This document shows, in pieces, positions 12,097-24,000 of a stretch of 64,000 nt of DNA. Below the pieces are notes generated by a model. The model was not told the origin of the DNA. It saw only the letters and a list, made by a program, of their open reading frames with translations, and did not search any database. The position numbers and the translations under genes are program-made. This stretch comes from Phallusia fumigata (Eukaryota; Chordata; Ascidiacea; Phlebobranchia; Ascidiidae), in assembly GCA_008931825.1 (NCBI GenBank), contig QXVZ01001034.1:62001-126000 (forward strand), written 5' to 3'. Every line of letters begins with the position of its first letter. The first letter of the stretch is position 1.

Positions 12097-13870
12097 ATGG
12101 CACCACTGCTGACTACCAGAAAGCCATCAGTTTTCCAGAAAGGCTATCAAACATTGGTTTCGCTGCAGAAGCAAGTTACATTTTCAACCCTGCTGGGCGG
12201 TGCCTATTATGCAATTTGGTGATGGAGTTTATGAAATGGGTTAGAAGTCACTGCACCTTTCCAAATCAAATAAAATAATGATGAAAAACGAATTTGACCG
12301 AATTTCTTACCCAAACCTGCCCGGAGCCTTATACCCCACTCCAGCCAACTACTTTATTCAAAAAAATTGCTTGCCAGAAAGTTAACATGCGAAACTAACG
12401 TTTTTGTTCACAACTTTGTGGACCTCAGTAATGACGTTTCGGGCGTCCAGCTTTCCGAAGTCCATGCAGTGTAGTTGTTGCAATTCTTGAAATAACTTTG
12501 TTTTGGTGTTTTGCGTTTGCGTCTAAAACAATCCGTTTTTGTTTTATTCAGATGTTTATTGCAGTTTCTAGAGGACTTTTAGTTCGATTGTGATTTAAAA
12601 CGGCAACTGCTTCCGTCACATGGCAGCGTCAGCCAATGCTAGTGAATGTTAAACATTTTTTGGGAGGTCATGGAACTTAACCACATGGTGTAACACATGT
12701 TGATTGTTACATCACATCGGCTTGAGAGCATTGCAACACTTCCTTTGATATCGCAAAACGTCACCGCACTAGGTACCGTCAATTTAATCGTTTCTGCGCG
12801 AGGAAGTGACATTGTAGTTTCCCAGCAGCGAAAATTAGTCCCTTCGTTAAACCGTTACTTTGTTGTCGCCAAAACTTTACCGGGAAGAAACCCTTCCCTC
12901 AAATTACCCTACCTAAGTGGTTTGAAGTAATCCAATCGGCTGGAATTGAAAATTGTCTAATGGTTTTAATCATTGTTTTGTTTTTGTTCTAATTTAAGGA
13001 CTTCAGAGTTTTACGGAACCCCAATTCGTATCAAATTTTTGACACCCGTATTTTATCCCGTATTTGGTAGCAACCTCATCTTGGTTCGCTCTAACAGTTT
13101 GCCGCCAGTAACGCAGATGGCATCCTTTACAACCCAGACTCTCCGGTTTACGAAGTCGGACAAAAAACATTGTACCAAAACAAATTTGCCGCCGCTCGTA
13201 AGCACAAAGGCATTTCTGCAGGCAGTTTTAGGTTGGGCATATGAGCAAAATGTGACTTTGTCGCCTTTGGGCAATATTCAGGAGTTAACGTTCAAGATCC
13301 TTACGCGGATTTCCCTGGTGTTAGGCTGAAGGTTTGAAGCACTAGAAAATTCAAAACTGCGCGACAGCGGTTAAATTCGAATTTCTCAAGACATGACCGA
13401 GTTTGGTTTAAGGAACTTTTCTTTAGCAAACATTTGACTAGTTGGTTCTTGGAAACAATAAACCCATTGTGAAGATTTACTGTGCACCTTAAAAAAGGCT
13501 GACGCAAGCGATGGCCGATACGGATATACCCAAACTTTGAAAGTTATTCATTTTCAAGTTTTGTTTTAGTTTCGTGTAAAATTTAGCGTTGTTGTTGCTC
13601 GTAAAAACCTTTTTTTGAGCAAATTTGTATGTTTCATGGTGACCCCAATTTCCACTGGTTGTTGTAATCCTAATCTTTGTGAAAAACAAATTAGGCCAAA
13701 ACTATCAAATCTTTATGCTTAGTAGGAATTACGGATTGAGAACCGTATGGGGATTTCCCTGGTGCTACATAACAGCAGTTATCTGTAATTTGTTATTTGT
13801 TATGACATCCTGTGCGTTCTCGCTTCATTTCCTTCAGGATTGGGAGTCAGGAGTCATAAATGTTTGTTAG
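12097..13870 (+). CDS. Possible small five-exon gene, unknown product (117 aa)
   Basis: I do not recognise this protein. Candidate exons are 12097-12218, 12999-13047, 13098-13197, 13282-13331 and 13838-13870. Each is bounded by AG and GT, every phase matches, and the chain ends in TAG. The predicted protein starts MAPLLTTRKPSVFQ, has a short hydrophobic stretch (about 27-42, FSTLLGGAYYAIW), and a hydrophilic second half with NPDSPVYEVGQKT and DPYADFPGVRLKDW, which look protein-like rather than random. A small single-pass, perhaps mitochondrial, membrane protein is one guess; resemblance to SMIM20/MITRAC7 is faint. The third intron would be only 84 bases. E-boxes lie just upstream. Chance assembly of short exons cannot be excluded. 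Confidence 0.4.
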
Positions 13871-14367
13871 AATTGAGTTTGCCTAAACGACCAGAAAGTC
13901 TGTTTGCTCGTGCGCACTTAAGTAAAATTTCTCCCAATGTAAAGGAAAACAACGTTCTTGCACCATTCCACATGTACAGGGAGAAAACATAACATGCCTC
14001 CTTGTATTGTTATGACAGAATTTATTGGTTGTCTTTTCTGTTTGCTCTGCACATTTAGGGCATAGATACCATTGTCAAAATATTGACTTTTTGTTGCGCT
14101 CGTGATAAATCGACGTATCACAGAAACACAAAAGCGTCGTGTTGTACTAAAACCTTTGGTTAAAACGTGTCTCTACATGTAAGTAAAGGGCGCATCGACA
14201 GGTCTTTGGATGTGGGTAAAACATACAGTGCTAGAGGCAGAACAAATCAAAGTTTTAACTTCTCGTGGTTTAGCTACGAGCTTATGGCACGTCTATAAGC
14301 TTGGTAAGTTTGATTTAGAGGCATACTTTTCTTATTCCAAACACACATAATGATAACGTGCACGTAA

Positions 14368-14740
14368 GGGTTGCCAACTTTGTTGAGCTTCAATAAAGGA
14401 CTTAAAACTTGATTGATATTTTATAATGTCTTGAGAACACACTTACAATTAATATTTTGATCTGATAATGACATGAAATACGGGGGACTACTTTAAAAAG
14501 TTTTCTTACATAGATACCATTTGTACCAAATTTCGACTAAATTTTGTGAAGGACATCACCATCTTGTATAATATGCTACATTTGTTTTGGTTCTTTGTGA
14601 GTCTCAGTGCAAAAATATAACTACCTGTAAAACTATGTCAAAATAAAGGATTAATAGTGTCATTTCAAATCTCAGGAAAGGACAAGGACAAATAGAGCTG
14701 AATAAGGACTGCCCTTTGAAATAAAGGACGGTTGGCATCG
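14368..14740. mobile_element. hAT-type non-autonomous insertion in duplication copy A
   Basis: The ends carry a short inverted repeat (GTTGCCAAC at the left, GTTGGCATC at the right). Flanks GCACGTAA and GCACGGTA match at 7 of 8 positions, as expected for an aged 8-bp hAT target duplication. Copy B of the duplication lacks the insertion at the matching point (near 18220), giving an empty site. Confidence 0.6.
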
Positions 14741-14857
14741 GCACGGTACACGTACCAAGATAATTCCCTGGGGATTTACCTTGCGGTAGAAACAAAAAAA
14801 GCAAGGCCTGGCGTGACGGAGGCGTGTCAGCCTAGTCACTTATCACAGTGAGATTAG

Positions 14858-15114
14858 GAGGGGGGGGGGGGGGGGGGAATGGTTTTTTGTGTTTANNNNN
14901 NNNNNNNNNNNNNNNNNNNNNNNNNNNNNNNNNNNNNNNNNNNNNNNNNNNNNNNNNNNNNNNNNNNNNNNNNNNNNNNNNNNNNNNNNNNNNNNNNNNN
15001 NNNNNNNNNNNNNNNNNNNNNNNNNNNNNNNNNNNNNNNNNNNNGCGGGGGGGGGGGGGGGGAATTCCACTGGTTATGTGTCAGGGTGAGGTGGGGGGGG
15101 GGGGGGGGGGGGGG
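14858..15114. other. Assembly gap with flanking poly-G runs
   Basis: About 149 unknown bases (14896-15044) are flanked by G runs near 14858-14877, 15047-15061 and 15093-15114. The matching part of copy B has no such G-rich stretch. The long homopolymers next to the gap are probably read or assembly artefacts rather than real sequence. Confidence 0.8.
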
Positions 15115-16160
15115 GTAATGTATTCTGCCCTACGTGGTTATTATACTTTGCGCAATCTTTTCCTAGCATCAATATTACACGGAACAACCTCCCATGGTCT
15201 TTTTCTTGCCGTAAGCGATGAGATATAACTACTTTTTGTAGCAAGGCCATTCAATTTACAATCTTATGTAACCAGGAAGTACACCAGACAGCGCATTTTG
15301 CAAACTGTCAATTTTACTACTTTTCTGTGTCATTATTTCCGAATCTTTGCAGAACCACTTTCGTTGTGAAAAAAATCGTGTAGGTCATAATCCAAAAATA
15401 CAAATTAGGACGTCATAAAAATGCTGCTTAAACTGGCGACCTACAAAAATTTTCGTTTCGGCTAGCGGCATCACTATGCCTATGAAGCTCACTATGCCGG
15501 GTATAAGTCCGCGAAAAGAAACAATCGTTTGTTTTACTGCTCATAAAATAAAATTAACCTAACGGCGTTTTTGCACTGTAGCGTCCACTAGCGACAATAA
15601 ACTTGTTTTGTAACAATGACTTGCGTGGATCGCAAACCAGTGAGTCCAAGCTGTTTCTGTTTTGTTTCAAAAACTAGTAAATCCGTTTTCAATGTTTTTT
15701 CCAAGTGAAGAAACGCCCAACTAATTTTGACATCATTATCAGTCACTAGTTCTTGGAACAACCAGCCACCCACGAACGTGTTTTACAGATCACCAGGTTT
15801 CCGAGTCTCGCACCCAAATATAGTCGGGGATGCCAAACCAAACTTTGGCCGTACCTCCCCATATGACCGGTTACCGAGGCATTGGTTGATTCATGCGCAA
15901 ACTGATCGGTAACATAATAATGAGAACGGAAATGCCAGGGGAGTGAATGACTAATCAGGCAGACTTCCATATCCCAAAACTGTTATATTGCGCAAAAGTC
16001 TTGTGTACTTTTGTCTGGCATTCGAACGGGTAATAGTGTTTTTTAGTTTATCAGCAACTCAATTTCGACATTTATTTGAATAACTATTAAGGTGTCAATT
16101 GAGATTTTTTTAGGGATTAGGTACATTGAAAAACTGTAACAAACGGTGTTTACCTTACAG

Positions 16161-16520
16161 CATGGGTGTCCAAAGTGCAATCTGCATGGCCAAATATACG
16201 GCTCGCGTCGACATTTCACGTGGCCCGCGGCCATTGTTTCAAATTTTGTTCAATATGGCTTGCCAAAGTTTTGATTAAGGTTTAAGGTTGAAGCGACGTA
16301 GTTGTGACCTGAAAAGCTTTCCATGAAACTTTTTTTATGTCGATAAGAAGAAACAGTACATGGAACTAACGCAACACAAATCTCATAAGACTGAAGATCG
16401 TTGTGTAGCCTAGATTTGCGCACTAGTTCTGTGGTTAAAAACTTCAGGAAAAAACGCTGGACCGCGGGCCCCTTGGCCTGATTTAAATTAGCCCCGATTA
16501 AAAAAAGGTTGACACCCCTG
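16161..16520. mobile_element. hAT-type non-autonomous element, perfect 8-bp target duplication
   Basis: The element starts CATGGGTGTCCAAAG and ends GGTTGACACCCCTG. CCTTACAG flanks it at 16153-16160 and again at 16521-16528, a perfect 8-bp duplication. The ends and the GGCCCGCGG-rich subterminal parts are typical of Charlie-like hAT elements. It is 360 bp and non-coding. Duplication copy B is uninterrupted at this point (near 19400), so insertion followed the duplication. Confidence 0.88.
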
Positions 16521-18004
16521 CCTTACAGTTTCCACATTTACTTTTACAGCCGTTAAAGTAATATCAGGCATCAGACGATTGGCACCAACAAATACACCCG
16601 CACTCTCAAAGTGCAAAGTATGACAAACGATTGTGAAATACTTATTTCAACCAATCACTCCAAAAAAATGTCGACGCCTGCTATGGCGGGTTCAAAGTCC
16701 AAAATGTATTTGTTTAACCTCAGTGGATTTCGAACCTCAGTGGATTGTTGTAGATTGTTGTAGCGATGGGATTTGGCAGACCATGAATCACATGCCATAC
16801 TTTTACACGCAGTCATTGCCCACAAAATTCCCAAAAGTCGGAATGTAAATATGCGTGGGTACCGGAATTCCATATGTTGCGCAAGGAGCTTTTGCAACAT
16901 CTGTAGTCATTTAATAAAAATATTACCTCCAACGTCAGGTCATGTTGTAACCTTCCTTGCCTTCTTCTTATGTGCGGATCATATGTAAAAGAATCCCCCT
17001 TAGAATTGAATACCACCTGATAAAATTGCCGGTGATTAACATCACGAAAAGATGTTTGATATTCTTTGATCCTGGTATTGGTTTTGCTTTCCGCGTTGCG
17101 ACACAAAGCAGAACCATGAGGCGTTTCGCAAAACGGAAAGTAGAAAGGTGAAAGGAGAAAGACAATGTAAAGATTACTAACGTTTGGGAGACTGTATCAA
17201 TATTGCAACACCATGCTTACTGAACTTTGGAACGACGGTTAAAATCAAATTTGTCTCCCAATGCTATAGAAATTTTGTTACATGAGGAAAACAAGTATAC
17301 TAGCAAAAACAAAAATAAACAAAACCTCTTACTTGTACAAGGTAAGAGCGACATTTTTAGTGCAGGTATTACGAAATTTAAAACGCTTTAGGGAGTGTTT
17401 CACAAACCTGATTTGAAAAAACGGCGCTTTATTGGAAAGTCGATCCACTAAACCAAACTACCACTAGCACAAATGGACATTACTTTCCTGAGTTATGAAT
17501 CGGTTTTACGACGAAACAGCCAAACATTACCCCTAATTACATACCCAGCTTGAAGTCACAACTCTATGCGATAAATCAGGTAATCGGCCTGCTTATAATT
17601 TTATGTTTGTCTGCCCGCTTGTGTAATAGGATGTCGCATAACAGCGCTCGATAACGACAAAAACTCCTAAAATCGATTTCCCTTATCTTCTTCGTGGTTA
17701 AAAAAAGATAACTTACGTCCAAAACATTTTGGAATTGTCCGTAGTTTCAGGAACAACAATGTACATCTGCAATTTCCAATTGGACGGTCACAAGTTATTT
17801 CAAAACAAAAAAAAGTTTCTGGAGCAGCACCCCCACTAATTTTAGCTACGATCCGCCACTGGTTGTCAAAATGACGACCTTTAGTTGCGCCTCGTAAAAA
17901 TCAATTTTTGTACACAAAAAATACACAGTAAAGTCAATGCCACTTTGCCACAATAAAACTTTTGATCACTTACAGAATTGGACATTTTGAATGAAAACAT
18001 GGTT

Positions 18005-19745
18005 TTTGTACTGAAACCACTGGTGAAAACTTGTCTCTACATGTAAGCAAGCGGCGTATCGGCAGGTCTTCAGATGTGGGTAAAACACACAGCGCTGGAG
18101 GCAGAACAAACTCAAACATTTTAACCCCCTGTGGCTCAGCTTCGAGCCTGAAGGCACGTTTAAAAGCTTTGGTGAGATTAAAGTTGGATTGGGCAAAACA
18201 GAGGCATACTGTTCTCATAAGCACACGTAATAGTGGTTACCGTACCAAAGTTTCCTGGGAATCTCGCTAACGGTAGACACCGGCGTAACAGGGGCGTGTC
18301 GGTCTAGAGCAGTGCTCACATTTCTGGCGCCTATTGAGGGAGTCATATTGCGCCCTATGTGGTTTCTGTTTGGACTACAATCACAGAGCCATATGATATT
18401 GTTGTTATACTTTATTGCGTAACCGTTTTTGTTGCGCCCTGGAACAATATTGCACGGAACACCCTCTCTTGTTTACTTTTTTTGCTGTCGGAATGTGGTG
18501 GTATTTCTTTTTTCCATTAACGCCATTCATTTTACAATGTCATACCACCAAGAAGAAATCCAGCTGTCAAATTTACTAATTCTGTTCGTCATTATTTCAG
18601 AATCTTTGCAAAACAACTTTCTCTGCGAAAAAATATGTGTAAATAGTCTTTGACTTTATAACTATGGAGCCAAGTCATGAAAGTGCTGCTGAAACAGGCG
18701 AACTACTTTAATCCTTTACTAACTTTATTATACAATGTCTTGATTTCGGCTAGCGGCCCCGCTGAGCCTGTGTAGCACACTATGTCGAGTATCAACAACC
18801 GGAAAGGAACAATCTGTTGTTTTATTGCTTGTAAAAATAAAATTAACCTAACAGGGTTTTGGCACTTCAGCGTCCACTAGCGATAATAAACTCGTTTCTC
18901 AATAATAGTTTGCATGGATCTCAAATCAGCGGGTTCGGGCTGCTTTTTCTTTTATTCAAAAACTAGTAAAATTGTTTTGCATTTTTTTTCCAGAAGTTAA
19001 GAAACGCCCAACCAACTTTAACAGTATTATTGATCACTAGTCTACAGAACTGGTAGCCTGAACTCGTTGCTTTCCCACCCACGTGTTTTACGGTTCAAAA
19101 AGTTTTCATGTCTCGCAGTCAAATATGTCAAAGCAAACTTTGGCCGTATCTCCCTCGATGACAGGTTACTAGGACGTTGGTAAGTTCGTGCGCATATTGA
19201 TTGGTGGGAAAAAGTAGGAAAGCAAATGCCACTGTCACAACGCTCAGACTTCGAAACGATTCATTCGTATCTTTTATAGAGTTTTCGGAAACTCTTTTTA
19301 TTTCAAATTTATTTGAGCAACACTTTAGGGTGTCAATTGAGATTTATTTACTCATACGGCAAGTTAGAAAATTGAAAACAAATATGTGTAAAAGTTACAG
19401 TTGGCGATTATTAACCTAACTGCGAGCCTTGTCTCTGTTTCATTATAGGCACCAATAAAATGGTACCTCACTGATAATAAACCGGGATGCAGCTAAAAGT
19501 TCAAAGTATAACATGCGTATGTAATTGTTTATTTCAAGCTTGTGTAAAAGGAAACTGCACCACAGCGCCCGATAGCGACAGTAAAATTCATATGATCGAT
19601 TTCCTTTGTTTCCTCTGTGGTTTAAGAAAGAAACGTCCTGATTATATTGAACAAGTTTTTTCAGGAACCACGATGTTTGAGCGTCCGAGTGGGCGGTTAC
19701 ATGTATAAATAGAACGGTCAAGTACATTTGCACAACAAAGTACAC
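18005..19745. repeat. Tandem duplication, copy B
   Basis: This is the uninterrupted partner of copy A, with many substitutions and small indels, so the duplication is old. Inside it a shorter period of roughly 690 bases also shows: the motif AGCG(T/C)CC(A/G)(C/A)TAGCGA occurs at about 18870 and 19563, and a third decayed copy of the CCACCCACGT block lies at about 19776. No coding region is seen. Confidence 0.8.
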
Positions 19746-20955
19746 ATAATTGGCATGAGCCCTTAGTTTTGCCTATCCACCCACGTATTTTGTTACAGGT
19801 GATCAAGTTCCCAGGCCGCGCGGACCAAGTTTTAACACAAACTCTCATCGTATCCTCCTCCGAAGTTGAGTAACTTTGGAACTGGTCCATTCATGTGTAA
19901 AAAGGTGGGTGATGGGGGTGGTAACACGAATCCAGGTGCAATAAGGGGCTTTTTCCTTCCCCCCTTTTCCATTTTACCCCAACCCCGGAACTCTTTTTTC
20001 CAATAGCAAATGACAAGCTTTTCTTTTTGCAACCGGGCCTATTTTGTACAGTGTGCTGGGTCAATCGCACAAATCAAATGTTTATTATATACACGTTTAT
20101 TGGCAAACTATGTTCGGATATAATTAAGTGACATTATATATCATGGCGAAATAAAAATCAAACCGAATCCAACACGAGTATTTAAATACAATCAATCGTG
20201 GTAAAGATAATGATAATATTGTTTTTTCAATTTTATGATTAAAACACTGGTTTGGAAAGATGCTGTTGTTTTTGTACTTATTGGGAAAAAATGGTAAATT
20301 AACATTGTGAGCTTTATTATAATAGAATCGACTGAACACGGGTACATGTGTTACACTATGTACAAATCACAAACAAAATTTCGTGCAAAATACGTCGTAA
20401 AAATGTAGTGCAATACAGTAATTGATTAGTAATGTGCATTTTACGCCAGAATAAGGTCAAACCCCTCGACTTTTTACAAACTTATTAACAAATAAAATAG
20501 TTATTACACATCTGCAACAATTTTCTAATAGATTTTCCTAAAACATCTGAACAATACACTAATCAGGCAATATACTCAAAGCTGCTAGGTTTGTATGGAA
20601 CTTTGAGACGGAACTGATGAAAAACAAAACTTGCAATATTTGGCGTGTGCAAAAAGGCTTTTGACATTTCATGTGATCTGAAAACTTTGATCGCCCAATG
20701 TGAGTTTCGGTAGAATTTTGTGTTTTAGTCAACCGAATTTGTAAATGTTTCCAAACAAGTGAAAAACGTGTTTAAAATTTCGAAACTAAAGTTTTTAACT
20801 AAACTGTTTGACTGTCAAAATCGAATCCAAGCAGTCAGATTCTACGTTATGTTAAATGATTAACAAAACGAAATAGTTGGCTATACGAAGCTCTAAGGGA
20901 ACCCGATTAGGCGCAAATTCGTCCGGTAAAGTTGAGTATGTGTTAATTAATTCGA
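19746..20955. other. Intergenic DNA before the phosphagen kinase 3' end
   Basis: This stretch holds a third degenerate copy of part of the duplication unit (about 19776-19905) and otherwise AT-rich DNA without recognisable genes. Confidence 0.5.
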
Positions 20956-20961
20956 TTTATT
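20956..20961 (-). terminator. Poly(A) signal of the phosphagen kinase gene
   Basis: AATAAA on the minus strand lies about 80 bases after the kinase stop codon, a normal distance for a short 3' UTR. Confidence 0.65.
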
Positions 20962-21040
20962 AAATTGGAACTAATTGTCCCAAATGGCAACACCCAATTT
21001 CTATATTTTTGCATGGTTTTGGGCTTCATGAGTTAAAAAT

Positions 21041-24000
21041 CTAAGGCACCAAATCATCAATGCTTTTTCCCGCCTCAAGTCGCTTTTCCATCTCAATCAG
21101 CAACTTCACCGCATTGTAAACCAACTGAACCAATTCGCTCTCCGTTTTACCGAGTCTGTCCAGATTCGAGAGATCAAATATATCCGGACCAGCAGAGGCG
21201 CGATACTCTCCTCCTGTCCCGCGCTTGTCAAGTCTGGAACAAAGTGTTTGCTCATATGGTTGTATATTTAAACCACCAATTTCCATGTAAAAAGCTGTCA
21301 TGTGCAGCGAATCTCCGTTTAATTTTGCCTGGCAAAGTAAACAAACCCCTGTAGCTTAATTTGGTAAACGCCAGCTCCATGTGGTTAACTGTAGTGGGTT
21401 AAATTCTTCCTGATACACATATGAACTTCATTATTTTCTCTCGAGGACTTTGTATATTGCTGATCAGCTATACTTCCTTATGGGAGACATCATAGAAGTT
21501 AAAGGTCTACTGGCGGGCGTAACGCATACAATTTAGTAATTTGTCTTGTTATGTAAGATCTAGATATTCGTTCAAGTGTCCTAAAAGATGGTTAATTAAG
21601 CGTTTCATAGGAAGCGACATTTTTGACAAGTTTACCTCAATTTCTTGACAATGTCTTTGAATCTAGGGTCCTCGCACAGTTTGGTGAGTTTGATGTGAAC
21701 GCTGCACCTCAGGGAAGTCCCCAGGTTTGTGGGGCAAGTACATAGATACCCCAGGTTGGGTGCAGACTGGAAGTTATGACCGGCCGCCTGCAGGTGACGT
21801 AAATGTTTATTTATTGACGTTATTGATACTTGGACATTATCCTTCTAGCACGCAGTAGGTACGGGGCTATGTGTCAAGTGTGCTAGGTACCATCAGCTTG
21901 CTTGTATTTTTGTTGCCTATTAATGTACTGTTATTACCTGTGTCAAATTACTCTAGTAAAATAAACTACTATTTGTGAAATTGACGAAATTCATCGGACT
22001 GTTTTAGCTTTTTGATATATTTGTCAAAATGTTAACATCTTCTACAGCACTAACCTTAAACATTAAACGCTCGGGCGGTTACATTACTCAAAAGCCAGGC
22101 ACGGGAAATGGCCTTAGCGAGATATATGGGACTTGTTTGTCAGTGGTGCTGTGGGCAGTGCTGGGATTAAATCCTAGTGTCAAAATTGAATCCTGATTCC
22201 TATCGTGAGGAATTAATGTTTAGGGTGAGGTAAACACCACTTTAATGCGTTGCGAACCAAACGTGTACTTTTAGACATGTCGTACCAACATCTTTACTAA
22301 CAAAATGCACATTTCTTGGATTAAAACGTGCAGAAACTATGACTAAAAAACGATACTTGACATTTACCTTCAGTTGTTTTCTCATTTGATTGACGCCTTG
22401 ACAGAAGCGAGTGAACACCGCCTTGAAATCCGCGCCTTTCTGCGTCACAAGATTCCCGTTAGCGGAAAATATTTTAAAAATTGTCGTCGCTACTGGGCGG
22501 TATAGAGTGATCGGGTATGACGTCAAATGCAACAATAAGAAATTGGCTGACAACTGTGCTTAAACAATACATATGATAATATAACTAAACAACGTTCTCA
22601 CTTCGGTATGGCCTCAAAGTTTCTTGCCGTAAAATTTTGTGTGTACAATTAAAAACATGCGGTCGAATCAAACTTTACTTTAAATAGTTTTACTTTATTT
22701 TTTTTATCGAATGGACTGAGGCGCTTGACTCATACACAGAAATATAAAAACTGCTCGGGATTCGTTCTCGGGATCGTCCTGGGTTCGAACCCCCTGAAAT
22801 GGTTTTTCTTTTTTTCTTTTTTTTCACGGGCCTCAAACCCGGCACGATCCCGAGAACTAATCCTGATCAGTTTTTTTATTTCTGAATATGGGTCGAGCAC
22901 CTTGGACCATTCGACCTTAACTTTATGTTTATAGGTAAGGTTACATTTTATTTGCTTCCACCTTCTGGGCTGATTAACTAACATTAGCAGCGTTCCAATC
23001 AGATACGGTTAATACTTGCAAAAGTACTGCTCAAAGTATTAAGCGGTTAGGAGGCCAGACCAAAAATATCTTAGGGGATGTTTTCGCCCAACTTTTTCGT
23101 CCGAGACAAGTGGAAAGACCCGTTCCATATTTTTGCTTATGCTGACCAACAGTTCACTGACCTGCATTGAGACAATTCTCAGATGATCCTCTTCATTGAC
23201 CCAAACCAGGAAAGTTTTTCCCTCATTGTAATAAATGCCCCTAGAATCTGGCCAATCACGGCCCATTCCAGCGTTCCGCATGAAGTCCGACGCCGGCTTA
23301 GCGAAGAGATAATGATCTGAAATCAGTTTCTCTTCCTCCTCTGGTGTCATTCCCGAAACTGGGTAATATTTGCCTGAACAAACACAAAACGTCGTAAAAA
23401 CCTTGTTTCGAACTAAAAGTTGTAATTGGCTGTATTACTCCAATCCACAGACAGTTTTGTGAACAATAGGCAAAACGTCTGTTCGGTTTAGATGTGCGGG
23501 ATTAAAGGCAGTGTGTTGACGGTGCTCAAGGCATTGTAGTAATGCTGCATCGCGCTAAGCTTTGAATGACCACTTGTTCACCTTTGTGCTGATATTTTTT
23601 GAGTGCTAAAAGTTTATGTGGTAAATTTTGTGGCAAACATTCCCAATGTTTTTACACTTGATCTAACTATTTTAGTGCTACTAAATCGCGTTATTCTTTG
23701 CTTCCAACAATCAAAAACTCTACACGAAGATATGTTTAATTTAGTGTCTTCGTTTCCACGTATTTCCCGTTTTTCCGTTTATTCCCCCCACGTTTTTACC
23801 TTTAATTTCGCCAGTGAGCCCATTCAATGCTTCAGTTGCAATCCTCTCCACCTCCCTGCGTTGTCGCCTTGTGCAACTCGGCGCGAAGGCAAATTTCCCG
23901 ACAGATCTTCCGATCCTCATCCGGGATGAAATGATGTACTTGTCATCCAGGGGAGTATCGGGGATCGCTTCCGGATCCAAGACGTCGGGAAGAGGATGGG

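Larger units (their letters stand above)
14135..17800. repeat. Tandem duplication, copy A (with insertions)
   Basis: Sequence from about 14135 is repeated from about 18005. Shared landmarks in order: the CTCTACATGTAAG block (14165 / 18033), GAGGCGTGTC-like block (14818 / 18290), AGCGTCCACTAGCGA (15580 / 18870), the AAACTTTGGCCGTA block (15838 / 19134), AGGTGTCAATTGAGAT (16090 / 19328) and a GATAACGACA-like block (17650 / 19570). Copy A is longer because it holds two hAT insertions, the assembly gap, and about 950 bases (16645-17610) absent from copy B. No gene is seen. Confidence 0.8.

Noticed and set aside
12697-12930. 77-codon plus-strand frame inside the candidate small gene
   Set aside because: It lies in the proposed first intron, lacks family resemblance and is not needed to keep phase.
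14848-15228. Glycine-rich or proline-rich frames around the N gap
   Set aside because: They are translations of poly-G/poly-C runs and unknown bases, not genes.
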